From Puccinellia tenuiflora (taxonomy: Eukaryota; Streptophyta; Magnoliopsida; Poales; Poaceae), in the NCBI GenBank assembly GCA_012064385.1, contig QRDG01002527.1, positions 372,001 through 436,000 on the forward strand: a stretch of 64,000 nucleotides of DNA. Reading direction: 5' to 3'. A program made the position numbers and the translations under genes. Under the pieces are notes generated by a model. That model was not told the DNA's origin, searched no databases, and worked only from the letters and a program-made list of their open reading frames with translations. Below are positions 37,001-46,651 of this stretch, in pieces (position 1 is the first letter of the stretch; every line of letters begins with the position of its first letter).

Positions 37001-37526
37001 AGGTTCGAAGTAAGCAACAATTGGAACTGCGGTACAGGCATTAGTTCATATTTTGCATGTTTAAGCCGAATGCAATCAAATCTAAAATCCTCCCTAACTA
37101 CAAACATCCAACAATAGCGGCAAAAAATTCGAGAATGGGAACAAATGCAGCAGATTTAAGTCAAATGCAGCTAAATCTAAGTCTCGTGTGCACACTCAGA
37201 ACCCAAGACTAGGCTGGCTAAATTCAAGAAGCCAACATCTGACTTCAAGAAATCACTACATCTAGCTCACTACGCTTCCGAATGCACTGGATTCGAGCTC
37301 AAACAAACCCACGGAAAACAGCAGCCGCCCAAAAATCCGAACCCCAAATCAGAACCAGCAGCAAACCCCAAAATCCTCGTCGGAAAACGCGACCTCCCCG
37401 CAAATCCCCACAGTCCAGCGGCCCAACTCGAGTCAGAGACGCGGGCATTATACCATAGACCCGCTCGGAGATCTCGAGCAGCCGATCCGGCGTCTTCTTG
37501 AGGAAGAACTTGCGGAACAGCGCCAT
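28008..37526 (-). CDS. Class II formin (PTEN-like, FH1, FH2), seventeen coding exons
   Basis: Actin nucleator and elongator of the plant cortical cytoskeleton. Coding exons, minus strand: 37526-37454, 36775-36078, 36003-35785, 35688-32969, 32681-32558, 32067-31996, 31915-31817, 31737-31696, 31240-31109, 31026-30945, 30509-30415, 29674-29603, 29452-29336, 28784-28716, 28639-28573, 28316-28171, 28097-28008; about 1,638 residues, with all junction phases closing. Residues 1-190 are a phosphatase-like PTEN domain and about 195-340 a C2 domain, the class II hallmark. An acidic linker follows, then FH1 (about 834-1195), then FH2 from KSTLKPLHWIKV (1206) to about 1580, including the GNTLNQGTARG helix. 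The basic tail ends RSISRRGKDTG. The P-loop reads HCERGGWP (126-133) without the catalytic Arg, so lipid binding rather than phosphatase activity is expected. Length is close to rice class II formins; the ortholog number is not assigned. Confidence 0.95.
29452..29541 (-). repeat. 49-bp tandem duplication covering the exon 13 splice acceptor
   Basis: TCTGTTCAAAAGCATCAATT and the following 20 bp occur at 29452 and again at 29501. The duplicated block carries the pyrimidine tract and CAG acceptor of formin exon 13, so two identical acceptors lie 49 nt apart on the minus strand (exon edges 29452 and 29501). Confidence 0.9.
32150..32298. mobile_element. Stowaway MITE inside a formin intron
   Basis: 149 bp starting TACTCCCTCCGTTCCTAATT and ending AATTAGAAACAGAGTA, with TA at both edges and an inner inverted repeat around CACGTTTTAGTGTGTC. 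A typical Triticeae Stowaway, located between coding exons 5 and 6 of the formin. Confidence 0.85.
33100..34200 (-). other. Formin FH1 proline-rich block
   Basis: Part of formin coding exon 4. It encodes about fifteen to twenty runs of six to fourteen prolines separated by short Gly/Ala/Ser/Arg spacers; such runs bind profilin-actin. The DNA shows recent slippage: a 60-bp unit encoding FYVSSS(S/A)..KHLPPPP repeats at 34051 and 34111, and GRPGAPPPPPPP units repeat between 33300 and 33430. On the opposite strand this gives long Gly-rich ORFs, which are not genes. Confidence 0.9.
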
Positions 37527-37860
37527 CCTCCTGCTCTTCCTGTCCCTCCCCCTCCTTGGGCGCGGCCTCCGCCTCCCCGCCGCCCGCCGAGCTGCTCCGA
37601 CGGCCACCGATCGGGTGCGATCGGGGCGCCAAAGGCATGGGGGCGCCCTCCCCCCGCCGCCCCGCCGGCGCGCTGAGGCGCACGCAGTGGGCGTCGCCGC
37701 CGCGCCCCCGGGCCGAGAGATCTCGGGATCGACGACGCTCGCCGCGCGGGGGGGGCCTAGGGTTCCGCGGCGTCAGCGAGCTGGTGGGGAAGGAGCCGGT
37801 CGAGGCGCCTGCCGTCGGATTGGGACTCGTCTTCCTCGACTACTACTGCTGCCTCCCTTC
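37527..37860 (-). promoter_or_regulatory. Formin GC-rich 5' leader and core promoter region
   Basis: Very GC-rich DNA directly upstream of the formin start, falling abruptly to AT-rich sequence near 37870. This is the expected position of the 5' UTR and transcription start. No clear TATA box was picked out. Confidence 0.45.
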
Positions 37861-38255
37861 TCCTCTCGCTGTTTAAACTCTACTTTAATTTTTTTCCTTC
37901 CCCTTGCTTGCTGCTTGCTAGCTTCCCGAGTTTACTGCTACGACTTCTCCGTCTTTATTTTTTACGGAATGTTTCCGGGGTGACAGCGCTGCGAAGGCTG
38001 CGTGCTCCGCTCGCCGACGCTGGCTTCCTGGAGTCCCTCTCACTGGACCGTGGGGTCCAGATATGGCGGGGCCGTGGCGTCAGCGACTGGAGGCGGATAC
38101 GCCAGGCTTGGACTGGCGTGCGGGCCTCGGTGGCTGTGCCTGCCAGTACGGACGTCTCCGGATCTTCCTTCTCCTTCCTTCCATCGCAGGCGCAGGCGAC
38201 GGGATCTCGCCGAGTTTTGCCGATTTTTTACTGCGAGTCTCTCCCTAATCTCCCG

Positions 38256-38975
38256 GGGAAGGTTGGTGTGAGAGGAGGAGATCATTGACGTGAACGTGGT
38301 TGCTATTTTTGGGAGCATCGATCATGTGCCGTTTGGTCAGATTATTTAGGGAGCAAATTGTATTACTGCCACATTAATTTGGGAGCAAAGTATTTTACTG
38401 CCAGTATTTGAGCTCAGGGTATGTCGGCCAGGTTATTTTAAGCAAATATGTAATCAGGTTGGATGATTGAAGATGAATTTTTTGGGGCTAATTCTTAATC
38501 TGGAAAAAGACATCGTCGATGTGGAGCATATAAGACCATGGTATTAAAATGTGACCACCAACAACCAACAGTGTTAGTACAAAAAACCGGTGGCTCCATC
38601 GTCTGCTAGGTCCGCATAACAATGCATTATAGTGTGACCTCTCTCTCGATGTCGAGCTCATGTTATCGGCTACATGTTAGACAACAGTGAAAATTGACGT
38701 TCTGATGTTTACCCAATCGCTCAGGAAACAACAATGTGATAATTAGTGTCCAAGCCACTTGATCAATGGAGTGTGTCTCATGGCATTGCTATTTCCAGAG
38801 AGGAGTGCCACGTTTGTAATCCATCTCTACCGAGTTTTCATGTATGCAACATAAAAAGATCCATCTCTACTGAGTTTTCATGTATGCAACATAAAAAAAA
38901 TAACGAAAGCATATGTGAATAACGTAGATACCAAAAAGGGAACGCCTTTGCAACATGAGAAAGTCGCCTTGGATA
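38256..38975 (+). repeat. Segmental duplication, copy 1 (no CACTA insertion)
   Basis: About 720 bp directly repeated, with divergence, at 40455-42995. Shared landmarks include TTTGGTCA(G/A)ATT, CAACAACCAACA(G/A)T(G/A)TTAGTACAA, GAGCTCATGTTATCGGCTA and CACTTGATCAATGGA. Non-coding; it lies just upstream of the formin gene. Confidence 0.85.
38821..38900 (+). repeat. 40-bp tandem duplication
   Basis: CCATCTCTACCGAGTTTTCA and the next 20 bp repeat at 38821 and 38861 with one substitution. The second segmental copy (near 42889) has the unit once, so this arose after the larger duplication. Confidence 0.85.
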
Positions 38976-40454
38976 AATCATTGCGACATGGCGAGAGTGT
39001 GTATGCAGTAAATAACAGATGTATTTGCAACGTGTTGAAACACCATACGCAACATTGAAAAAAAATGTTTTAACCGACCTTTCACATCAACAATGGGAGA
39101 GTGAACTTCGTTGATTCGAGATTGCCAACCACGCCACATCAGAGGCCTACCGGAGCTAGATCGGGTGACCCCTGTACCAAACAACTTGCGAACATCGTCT
39201 AATCCAACTCGGCGATGTGCGGGAGCTCGTCGTGCACCCATGGCGTCCATTGTGAGCTCTACAATGGCGTCCCTGGCGAGATCGTCATCCTTCACCCAAG
39301 GCGTCGCAGGAGAAGCACCAGAGGACGGAGCGATAGTTTCAGTGAAGAGCAGTGGTTGTATAAGCTAGAGGACTGAGCGAAGGAGTAACAAGAAGCGGTA
39401 GGAGGAAAGGGTAACAACCGACTCGCCCCGCGAAGGGCGGTTGTGAGAAATCACAGAGCACTAGTCGAAGGAGAGGGGGAGAAGAGGGGCAGCAGCGGGG
39501 CGACAGAGTTGCGGGTGCGTGTACTAGGTCAGAGGAGACGAGAGAAGAGTCGGGTATTGCATCAACCACCATGCTTGGATCATTTCCCAAATTAAAGCCT
39601 CCTGAAATTTCATGTCCAAATTAGTAGTGCCTAAAAAAATCATGATTCATGGATTTGACATTATTCAACGATTTAATATTCACCCGCTTTAGCAACCAAA
39701 AATACGCCTAGTAAATAAATCGTCACCAATTTGGAGCATCTTAGCAGATGCCCTAAAAAGGCCCGATATGTATAAAATCTGATGTTATCAGGTCAGGGGA
39801 AAAAAGTTAGTTCTAGCAGACGCCCCAAACCAGGTGGACCTGTAAAACAACCTAATTGAGACAACCTAATTGAGACGCAAATATAGGGTTTTAAACCAAA
39901 TTTTATAGGCGGTTGTATATTTGCTTGCTAGGAATATTTTTGTCTCAACCCTCCACTCGTGGCTACGTTACCACCATTGTGCCACCACTAATCGGTTACG
40001 GTAGGTTGTGCCTTCTCACTTGCGGTGTTGGCCAGCCCTCATGCGCTCTCCCACTGATCCGCCATGGCATCCGCCGTGATTCAAGAGTTCAGTTTGGCGT
40101 CACCACCTCGACTACCGTTGTCGTCAGTCGCCACCTCGTCTCTTCCGCTCCTGAACTCGTCACATCGTCTCCTGTGTCAGCGGAGCTGGCTGCATCATCT
40201 CGTCCACGCCGGGAGCTCGTCGTGTCCTCCTATGTCACAAGAGCTCGCCACATCATCTATTCGCACCTCTCCTCCACTCCCGTCGGGTGTTTGACAAATG
40301 GGCGAGAGGTAATTTTTCTTTTGTTTTTTCCTATTTTGTGTGATGAATTTAGACACGAATGTGTTGACAAATACTGCTCATATTCGTGTAGAGAGTGAGG
40401 ATTTGATGAGAATTTTAAAGACTACTATAAGAACACCTCATCGGCCCCGGTGAT
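38976..40454. other. Unassigned DNA between the two duplicated segments
   Basis: GC-moderate sequence with several ORFs below 165 codons and no recognised motif. A 14-bp direct repeat (AACCTAATTGAGAC twice) lies near 39850-39877. I cannot support a gene. Confidence 0.3.
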
Positions 40455-40955
40455 GATTCTCCTAGTTCCCAGGGATGGTTGGTATGATCGTGTGATGTTT
40501 GGTCAAATTGTTTTAGTGCCACATTTAGGAGCAAACTATTTTACTGACATTTGTACTAAGTTATTTGTGTTCGGGGTGCCTTGGTCCTTTCCCAGGCCAG
40601 GATTTTTTTAAGGAAAATATTAATATGTACAGTGTACTAAATCTGGTCAGACGCGTTAGATTAAATCCTGGCACTAGGTTATATATTTTGAGTGAGTAGT
40701 AGTGGCAGCTGTTTTGATTAACTTTTGTCAAAAAAAAAAAAAGCTGTTTTGATTAACTAGTATACTACGTGAGCGGCCGGATTTGAGGAACATTTGTGTG
40801 TGTGTGTGTGTGGTACAGTTGATGAATTCTGACCGATGATGGAATGGCCTGTCCCATCCTGGAATTGGTTGAGAGTTGAGACGATGCATACTACGGTGCA
40901 CTTCTTAAAACTGGGCAGGAATATCCATTGTGGTGTTTGGAAGTATTGCCGCATA

Positions 40956-42582
40956 CACTACAGGAACGGCCTAATGTGCCGACGGCCAGTTGCTACGCCG
41001 ACGGCAAAAGGTCGGGGCCGTTGGCGTAGCCTCCTGGCAGCCCAGCCGGATAAGCTGGCCGTCGGCGTAGAGCGGTTGTGCCGACGGCAAAGCCGTCGGC
41101 ACAGCTTCACAGGGCTACGCCGACGGCAAAGTCGTCGGCGTAGCCTCCTGGCCGGCCAACCGGACGAGCTGGCCGTCGGCGTAACTTTGCCGTCGACACG
41201 GCACAGCTTCACAGGGCTACGCCGACGGCTTTGCCGTCGGCATAGCTATATTTTTTTTCTGTTTTTCATTGAATATGAAATAATTCGTATCTTTAAATCC
41301 GTAAAGCGAAATTTAATAAATAAAATGTTTAAATTGATTAGAAAAATGAGGGGAATCCAAATATCACATCCATATCATCAGAGAAAACTATCACACATTT
41401 GTAGTTCAAATTTCTATTACTTTCCGAAAAGCAACATAAAGTCATTTAAGTAGGCGAAATAAGGTAGAAATCGAGAAAATTCCTAATACTTGGGGATTAG
41501 CCATTATATATGTACTACTATTTGTGAAAATTAAATGAGTGTCATTTTGCAACATATTTTTGGTACTTGCTTACTTAAAAAGTCATTTTTGGCACTTAAA
41601 AATGGAAAATCATATTTATGAAAATATTTTGGAAATTATTTTTTGGCACTTAAACAATGTACTTATAAGGTGGTCTACTAGTTTTTATCTATTTTTTTAA
41701 ATAAAAACCTCCATAACTCATGTTTATAATTTTTTCCAGTTGGTAGGTCATATTTGGATGCAAAAGATGATAAAAACCTCCATAACCTTCATTTCTGTGA
41801 GTATTTTCCTAATTTTCTAAAACTATCAAGGTTTTTGTGATGCAAAAGATGATATTGATGCCATATTTGGATTCCTCTCATTTTTCTAACCGATTTAGGT
41901 ATTTTATTTGTCAAATTTCGATTTATGGATTTAAAGATATGAATTATTTCATATTAAATGTAAAAAGTAAAAAAATGAAGTAAAATTCATTTTATTGTTA
42001 TTTATTCGAAATATACTATTACATAATTATTCTTACTTTACTCAAACAAATTCTTAAAATTTAAACAATAAAAAGTGTAACATCATAACCGAAGGGTTAA
42101 TATGATTGATAGGGTACTAATATCAGTAAGTTCTAATTTCTCATTTGGAAGCTAGTTTGGAAGGAACTCAAAAGTTAAGCGTGCTCGGGCTGGAGCAATC
42201 TGAGGATGGGTGACCGAACGGGAAGTTTGACTAAGTTAAGTAATTTGACCTGAGATTAAGTGTGTGGGTAATTGGAAAATTCTAAATCTGAAAAAAAGTT
42301 GGAAATTCGAAATTGGAAAAAAAACTGAAAAAAAAAATTAATTTTTTTTGAAAAAAATAATGTTGGAAAACAAAATGCCGACGGCATCTACGCCGACGGC
42401 AAAGCCGTCGGCATAGGCTACGCCGACGGCCTTCCTCTACGCCGACGGCAAAAGGACCTATGCCTACGGGGAGGTACGCCGACGGCCATACGCCGACGGC
42501 GGCCGTCGGCACAAGCTATGCCGACGGCAAATTAGCCTGTGCCGACGGCAAAAGGCCGTCGGCGTAGCCATTTCCTGTAGTG
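40956..42582 (+). mobile_element. Non-autonomous CACTA (En/Spm) transposon
   Basis: 1,627 bp with termini CACTACAGGAA and TTCCTGTAGTG and a 3-bp target duplication ATA on both sides. Both ends carry dense arrays of GCCGACGGC/GCCGTCGGC subterminal repeats, the presumed transposase binding sites (40970-41245 and 42375-42565). The AT-rich interior has no transposase gene; it contains an inverted repeat of about 100 bp (about 41266-41375 against 41850-41960) and a 5S-rRNA-like motif at 42164. It must be mobilised in trans. Confidence 0.95.
42164..42227 (+). other. 5S rRNA-like segment inside the CACTA element
   Basis: Matches the internal control region of plant 5S rRNA: AAGTTAAGCGTGCTCGG (A-box region), a GGAGCAAT intermediate segment and AGGATGGGTGACCGAACGGG (C-box region), followed by GGAAGT. 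The 5' third and the 3' end of a 5S gene are absent, so this is not a functional 5S gene, but the TFIIIA-type promoter motifs are largely intact. Confidence 0.75.
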
Positions 42583-43000
42583 ATAGTAAGACCACTGTAT
42601 GTAAATGTGAGCATCAACAACCAACAATATTAGTACAAGAACCGGTGACCCCATCATCTGCAAGGTCCGCATCACAAATTCACAATGCATTATAATGTCA
42701 CATCTCTTGATGTTGAGCTCATGTTATCGGCTATACATGTTACAGGGTAGTGAAAATTGACGTCCTGATGTCGCCTAATCGCTCAGGAAACAACAACATG
42801 CGTGCTAATTAGTGACCATGCCACTTGATCAATGGACTGTGTCTCATAGCATTGCTATTTTCTGAGCGGAGTGTCATGTTTGTAATTCATCTCTACCGAG
42901 TTTCGGGTGTGCAACATTAAAAAAATGAAGCAGTGTGAATAACACCCGTAGATAAAAAGGTACTAATGTGTTTGCAACATGGGAGAACTACCACTGGAGA

Positions 43001-43322
43001 ATATGCTCCCGATTTTTAAACTACAAAAATTTGAAACTTAAAAAATCCGGATAAAAAGTTCCGTACGTACAATTCGACATTCTATATGCTCGTGAACTTG
43101 TTTCACGAAAACCGACATTTTTTTGTATCTTGCATAAAAAAAAGTCAATTTTTTATGCTGAAAAAAGCTTTTCACAAGACATTTTTTTCTCTTTTTTACA
43201 TAGGCCACACGAAATGTCGATTTTTCGCGAAACTGTACATAGAACTTCGAGATGTACGTGCCAAATTTGTGTTCGAAATTTTTCGACATGCAAAAATATT
43301 TTTTCCGGTGGCGGGAGCATAT
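43001..43322. mobile_element. MITE with 11-bp perfect terminal repeats
   Basis: Termini ATATGCTCCCG and CGGGAGCATAT bound a 322-bp AT-rich unit with internal dyads (TCGACATT/AATGTCGA type). No target duplication is clear, so the superfamily is unassigned. It directly abuts duplicated copy 2. Confidence 0.6.
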
Positions 43323-44025
43323 AGTCAAACACTGATACTGACACCAATGGCTTGGATCACCAAGCACGCACATCACAATCGGACGGCTCGATCTTGACAA
43401 TCCACATCCACGAGACAAGTCACAAGACCATGCGGGAACACAAAGCGACAGAGGGTAGTGGAAGGCCGGGAGGACACGTGCGGACGAAGCGAAAGGGATC
43501 GCACGCCAAACATGCATGCTGATTGCTGAGAGAGAGAAACCGTACACAGAAAAGTTGGCACGCGAGGAGGAGCGTCTCACCGGGCGGCGACAAGAGCAAC
43601 GGCAAGGTTTTCGTAGGGGAGGTTTGCACTTGGAATACGGCAACGGCGGCCGACCTGTTGGATGCGTCCGGGCTGGATGGTGACCTGTTTGTAGATTGTG
43701 TTTGTGTGTTCTGATAGGAAGATGCGGATATAGCGAGCTGAGAGGTACGGGACGTGAGGTTTCCACCCCTTTTTTGCCGTTTTGTGTTAATTCCATGGTA
43801 CCGGGAAGAAATATATGATCGGACTGGAAAGATCAATCAATATAATAAATTAATATGATCCACGTTTTTACGTGAAATGTAGGTTTTGTTCATGCAATCG
43901 CATACTCCATGAAGGCTATCGTGTTTCCCGGTGAAATTGTATCCTAAATATAATCAACGTTTTTTACGTGAAATTGAAAAAAAAAAAACCGGCATGTTTC
44001 GCGGTGTGGCACCCACCATGAAGGA
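43323..44025. other. Intergenic DNA, no gene recognised
   Basis: On the minus strand 43830-43500 looks like a leader (C/A-rich with short ORFs), but no ORF has recognisable content and none continues into a plausible exon. Confidence 0.3.
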
Positions 44026-44917
44026 GTACATTGCACATAACACCAAGGTTTGGTGTCGTTGTTGCAAAGAACACAGAATCAAAATCCATTTTGCTGCCAA
44101 CCCCAGCTTTTGGTCTAAAACATTGCAGCTAGCCCAAATAACTCATTTAGAGCCTTAAAAGTGTATCTGACATGTGAGGCTTGTATTTCTATACCCGTTT
44201 ATCAGAAATTATACGAAAAATTAAAAAAAAGATAGAGGTTATACACATCAAATTATATGAGAATCAATATAACAACATGTATATTGAGAGCAGCGATTTC
44301 GAGACTTAAAATAAATTGAATATGCATTTTATGTTTTAAAAAAATCAAGAAAAAATCATATATGTAGACGAAGTCGAGGTCTACCAATGTGTAAATTTTC
44401 AAATAAAAAATTGTATTATTCTGGGCTACGCAAAGAATGATAAATCTTTAAAAATTTAATTTTTCTTAGACCGTTCACTATTCACCGATCCAGATTTACA
44501 CATTTATCTTTTTCTTAAACCAAAATATAAAAAATTGTTTATTAATTTTTTTTCTCAGTGGTAGATCTCAATATTATTAACACATAGGATTTTATTAAAA
44601 AATTAAACGCAAAAATGTATATTTAATTTCTTTTTGGAAAACCTAGCTCTGTGTTCGTTTTCACTTTCTGCACATATATTCTCATATATTTTGATGTGTA
44701 TAATATCTATATTTTCTACGGTTATGCTACCCTTTTTTCTAATCTATCGTATACTGCTATACAATATGGAAATACAACTCGCATGCCAGATACACTTTTA
44801 AGAGTCTAAATCAATTATTTGGGCTAGCTGCAATGCTTAGACAAAAAGTTGGGGTTTGCTGCAAAACTAGTTTTGATTTTGTGTTCTATGCAACAATGAC
44901 ACCAAACCTTGGTGCTA
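44026..44917. mobile_element. Long-TIR Mutator-like MITE, copy 1
   Basis: Inverted arms of about 138 bp: the left arm starts CACCAAGGTTTGGTGTCGTT at 44041 and reaches TGTATCTGACATG; the right arm mirrors it and ends ACCAAACCTTGGTGCTA. It is the same family as the element at 53452-53993. The AT-rich interior has no coding. Its right edge is interrupted by the Harbinger-like element starting at 44918. Confidence 0.75.
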
Positions 44918-46384
44918 GAGCATCTCCATAGGGGGGGTCGTAAAAGGGGCCGTAAAGCTCAATTGTGGCGTCGGACAGAAAAATAGGCCACACCGGGGGG
45001 GGGGGGTCGCAAAGCCTTTGTCCGGCCCAAAATCTGTCTGCCACCGCGAACAGGACCTCCAACTTTGGGGGCTGCCTTTGCGGTGCCGGACACTGTCAGG
45101 CCCGAGCCTCCGACAGATATGGCCCGCCCGTCATACACACGAAACGAACAGGCGCAGGCATGCGGCAGTGTTTCAGCGATGCAGGCGCCGCATCGTTTCA
45201 GAGGCGAGTCGTCGCATCGTTGCACGGGCCGTCAGGTGGCGCATCGTTTCAGTGGCTAGGTGGGCGGTGCAGTGAAGCGTCGCCTCGATGCAGCACCGCA
45301 GAGCCCACGCGGCGGTATGCATGTCGTCTTGGCATTAATGGTGACGCCATCTCCACTCCTTCGACCGGCTTTAAAAAGCCACCACCGGCCCTCTCGTCTC
45401 ACACACTCCACACCAATGCCCCTCTTCCTTTCCTTGTAGTCGTACAACTACGATGCACCGCCGCGGACCAGGTTACCAGCCCACGGAGGAGGACCACAAG
45501 CGGCCTCGGCGCCTTGATGCGATATCGTTGGTGCGCTGCCAACGCCGCAACGAGCTATGCCGGATCGAAGGGATCCGGAATGCGGCAGCTAGGGCTGTGG
45601 CGCCGCCACCACCCCCGCACCCCGCTGACGGTGGAGGAGGCGGAGTAGCTCGTTCACGGACTACCTCCCTCTGCCCGCCGACCGTAGCCTGCCGGACGGC
45701 TGGCTGGTCAACCTGGACAACGTCCCAGTTGCGCCGCCCCTGACCGGGCAGGCGAGGCTGGAGCACATCCAGTCGATGTGGCAGGCGGACGCCGCCGACG
45801 CGGTGACGGAGGAGGAGCAGAGCCATGTGCCTCTGTTCAACGCGTCGGCGACGTACTAGGACGCCATTGTGAGGTCCGAGCACGCCTGCCGCCTCCACAG
45901 CTACCATACCGACGACGACGAGCCGCCCGAGCCGGTGTCCGACGAGGAGGAGCCAGCTCTTCCTCCGCCACCAAGCTATGCCGACCATTGATATCCTCGA
46001 TCGCGGCGGCTAGATCTGTAAGAAGTAACTCGAGCAGTGTCGGCGAGGATGGCCCCGAGCAGAGATACATTCTGCCTGGACTCCTCCGCGGTCGACACAT
46101 GTGAGGAAAGTCTCGGAGTCTGGCGGTCGAATTAGATGTAGTTTTTAAATTAAAAAAAATTTATATCGAATTTGTATTGAAAACGAATCAAATTGTATCG
46201 AATATTCTATTTGAATCGAATGAATTTATTGCAATATTCTTTTTTTTTTTGCTTCGGGTCCGGTCATTTAGGTGGTGCCGATGTGGGAAGGTAAAAAAAC
46301 ACCGGATAAGTGTCCGACACCCTGTAATTAGACTTAAGTGGAGGTATGACAGACACAGTTTAAACGCTACCCGTGGAGATGTTC
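44918..46384 (+). mobile_element. PIF/Harbinger-like element carrying a decayed ORF
   Basis: Termini GAGCATCTCCATAGGGG and the inverted CCCGTGGAGATGTTC, flanked by CTA (44915-44917) and TTA (46385-46387), close to the TWA target of Harbinger elements. Both ends share an inner TGTCGGAC motif. The left half is GC-rich and contains a broken ORF with TATA-like CTTTAAAAAGCC upstream (about 45369); the right half is AT-rich. No transposase identified. Confidence 0.6.
45453..45990 (+). pseudogene. Decayed ORF inside the Harbinger-like element
   Basis: Starts MHRRGPGYQPTEEDHKRPRR, continues LVRCQRRNELCRIEGIRNAA in one frame, then shifts frame in the CCGCCACCACCCCCGCAC tract near 45600. It goes on as PLTVEEAE, stop, LVHGLPPSARP, and later DGWLVNLDNV-like, LEHIQSMWQADAADAVTEEE and DDDEPPEPVSDEEEPALPPP segments. 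At least one frameshift and two stops (TAG near 45646 and 45857) make it dead. The acidic Pro-rich product is not a family I can name. Confidence 0.55.
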
Positions 46385-46613
46385 TTACCTCGCCAGCTAT
46401 GGTCATGGGTGACCGGTACGACGTCGTGATCCGCCATCTCGGTAGCAGGAGAGATCTAGCATCCGGAACACATCTGCACGCGGGCCATCATATCATGCAT
46501 GCATCGATGATCGATCCCGTAATAAAGGCAGCGCCACACGCGTCACGGGCCGTGCAATGAATCCAGTGCTCCTAATCAACCGCCAATAATCACCGGAACC
46601 TGGAGCCAGTAGT

Positions 46614-46651
46614 ATATACTGTACTCCTAGTGTACTAGGAGTACAGTATAT
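46614..46651. repeat. Perfect 17-bp hairpin
   Basis: ATATACTGTACTCCTAG, loop TGTA, then its exact reverse complement. It is isolated, with no T run after it and no Stowaway or Tourist consensus; it may be a tiny MITE relic or cruciform-forming site. Confidence 0.9.

Larger units (their letters stand above)
40455..42995 (+). repeat. Segmental duplication, copy 2 (split by a CACTA element)
   Basis: Two parts, 40455-40955 and 42583-42995, align in order with 38256-38975. The split falls at GCATA/GTAAGACCAC, corresponding to GCATATAAGACCAT in copy 1. A TG dinucleotide repeat is present at about 40794-40812. Confidence 0.85.

Noticed and set aside
37498..37983. 161-codon plus-strand ORF upstream of the formin
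   Set aside because: Antisense of the GC-rich formin leader; no homology recognised and no conserved motif.
39913..40398. 161-codon plus-strand ORF
   Set aside because: Ser/Thr/Arg-rich with no motif, no clear promoter and a sister frame of equal quality; probably chance.
42164..42227. Functional 5S rRNA gene
   Set aside because: Only the internal promoter part matches; the 5' and 3' ends of a 120-nt 5S gene are missing.
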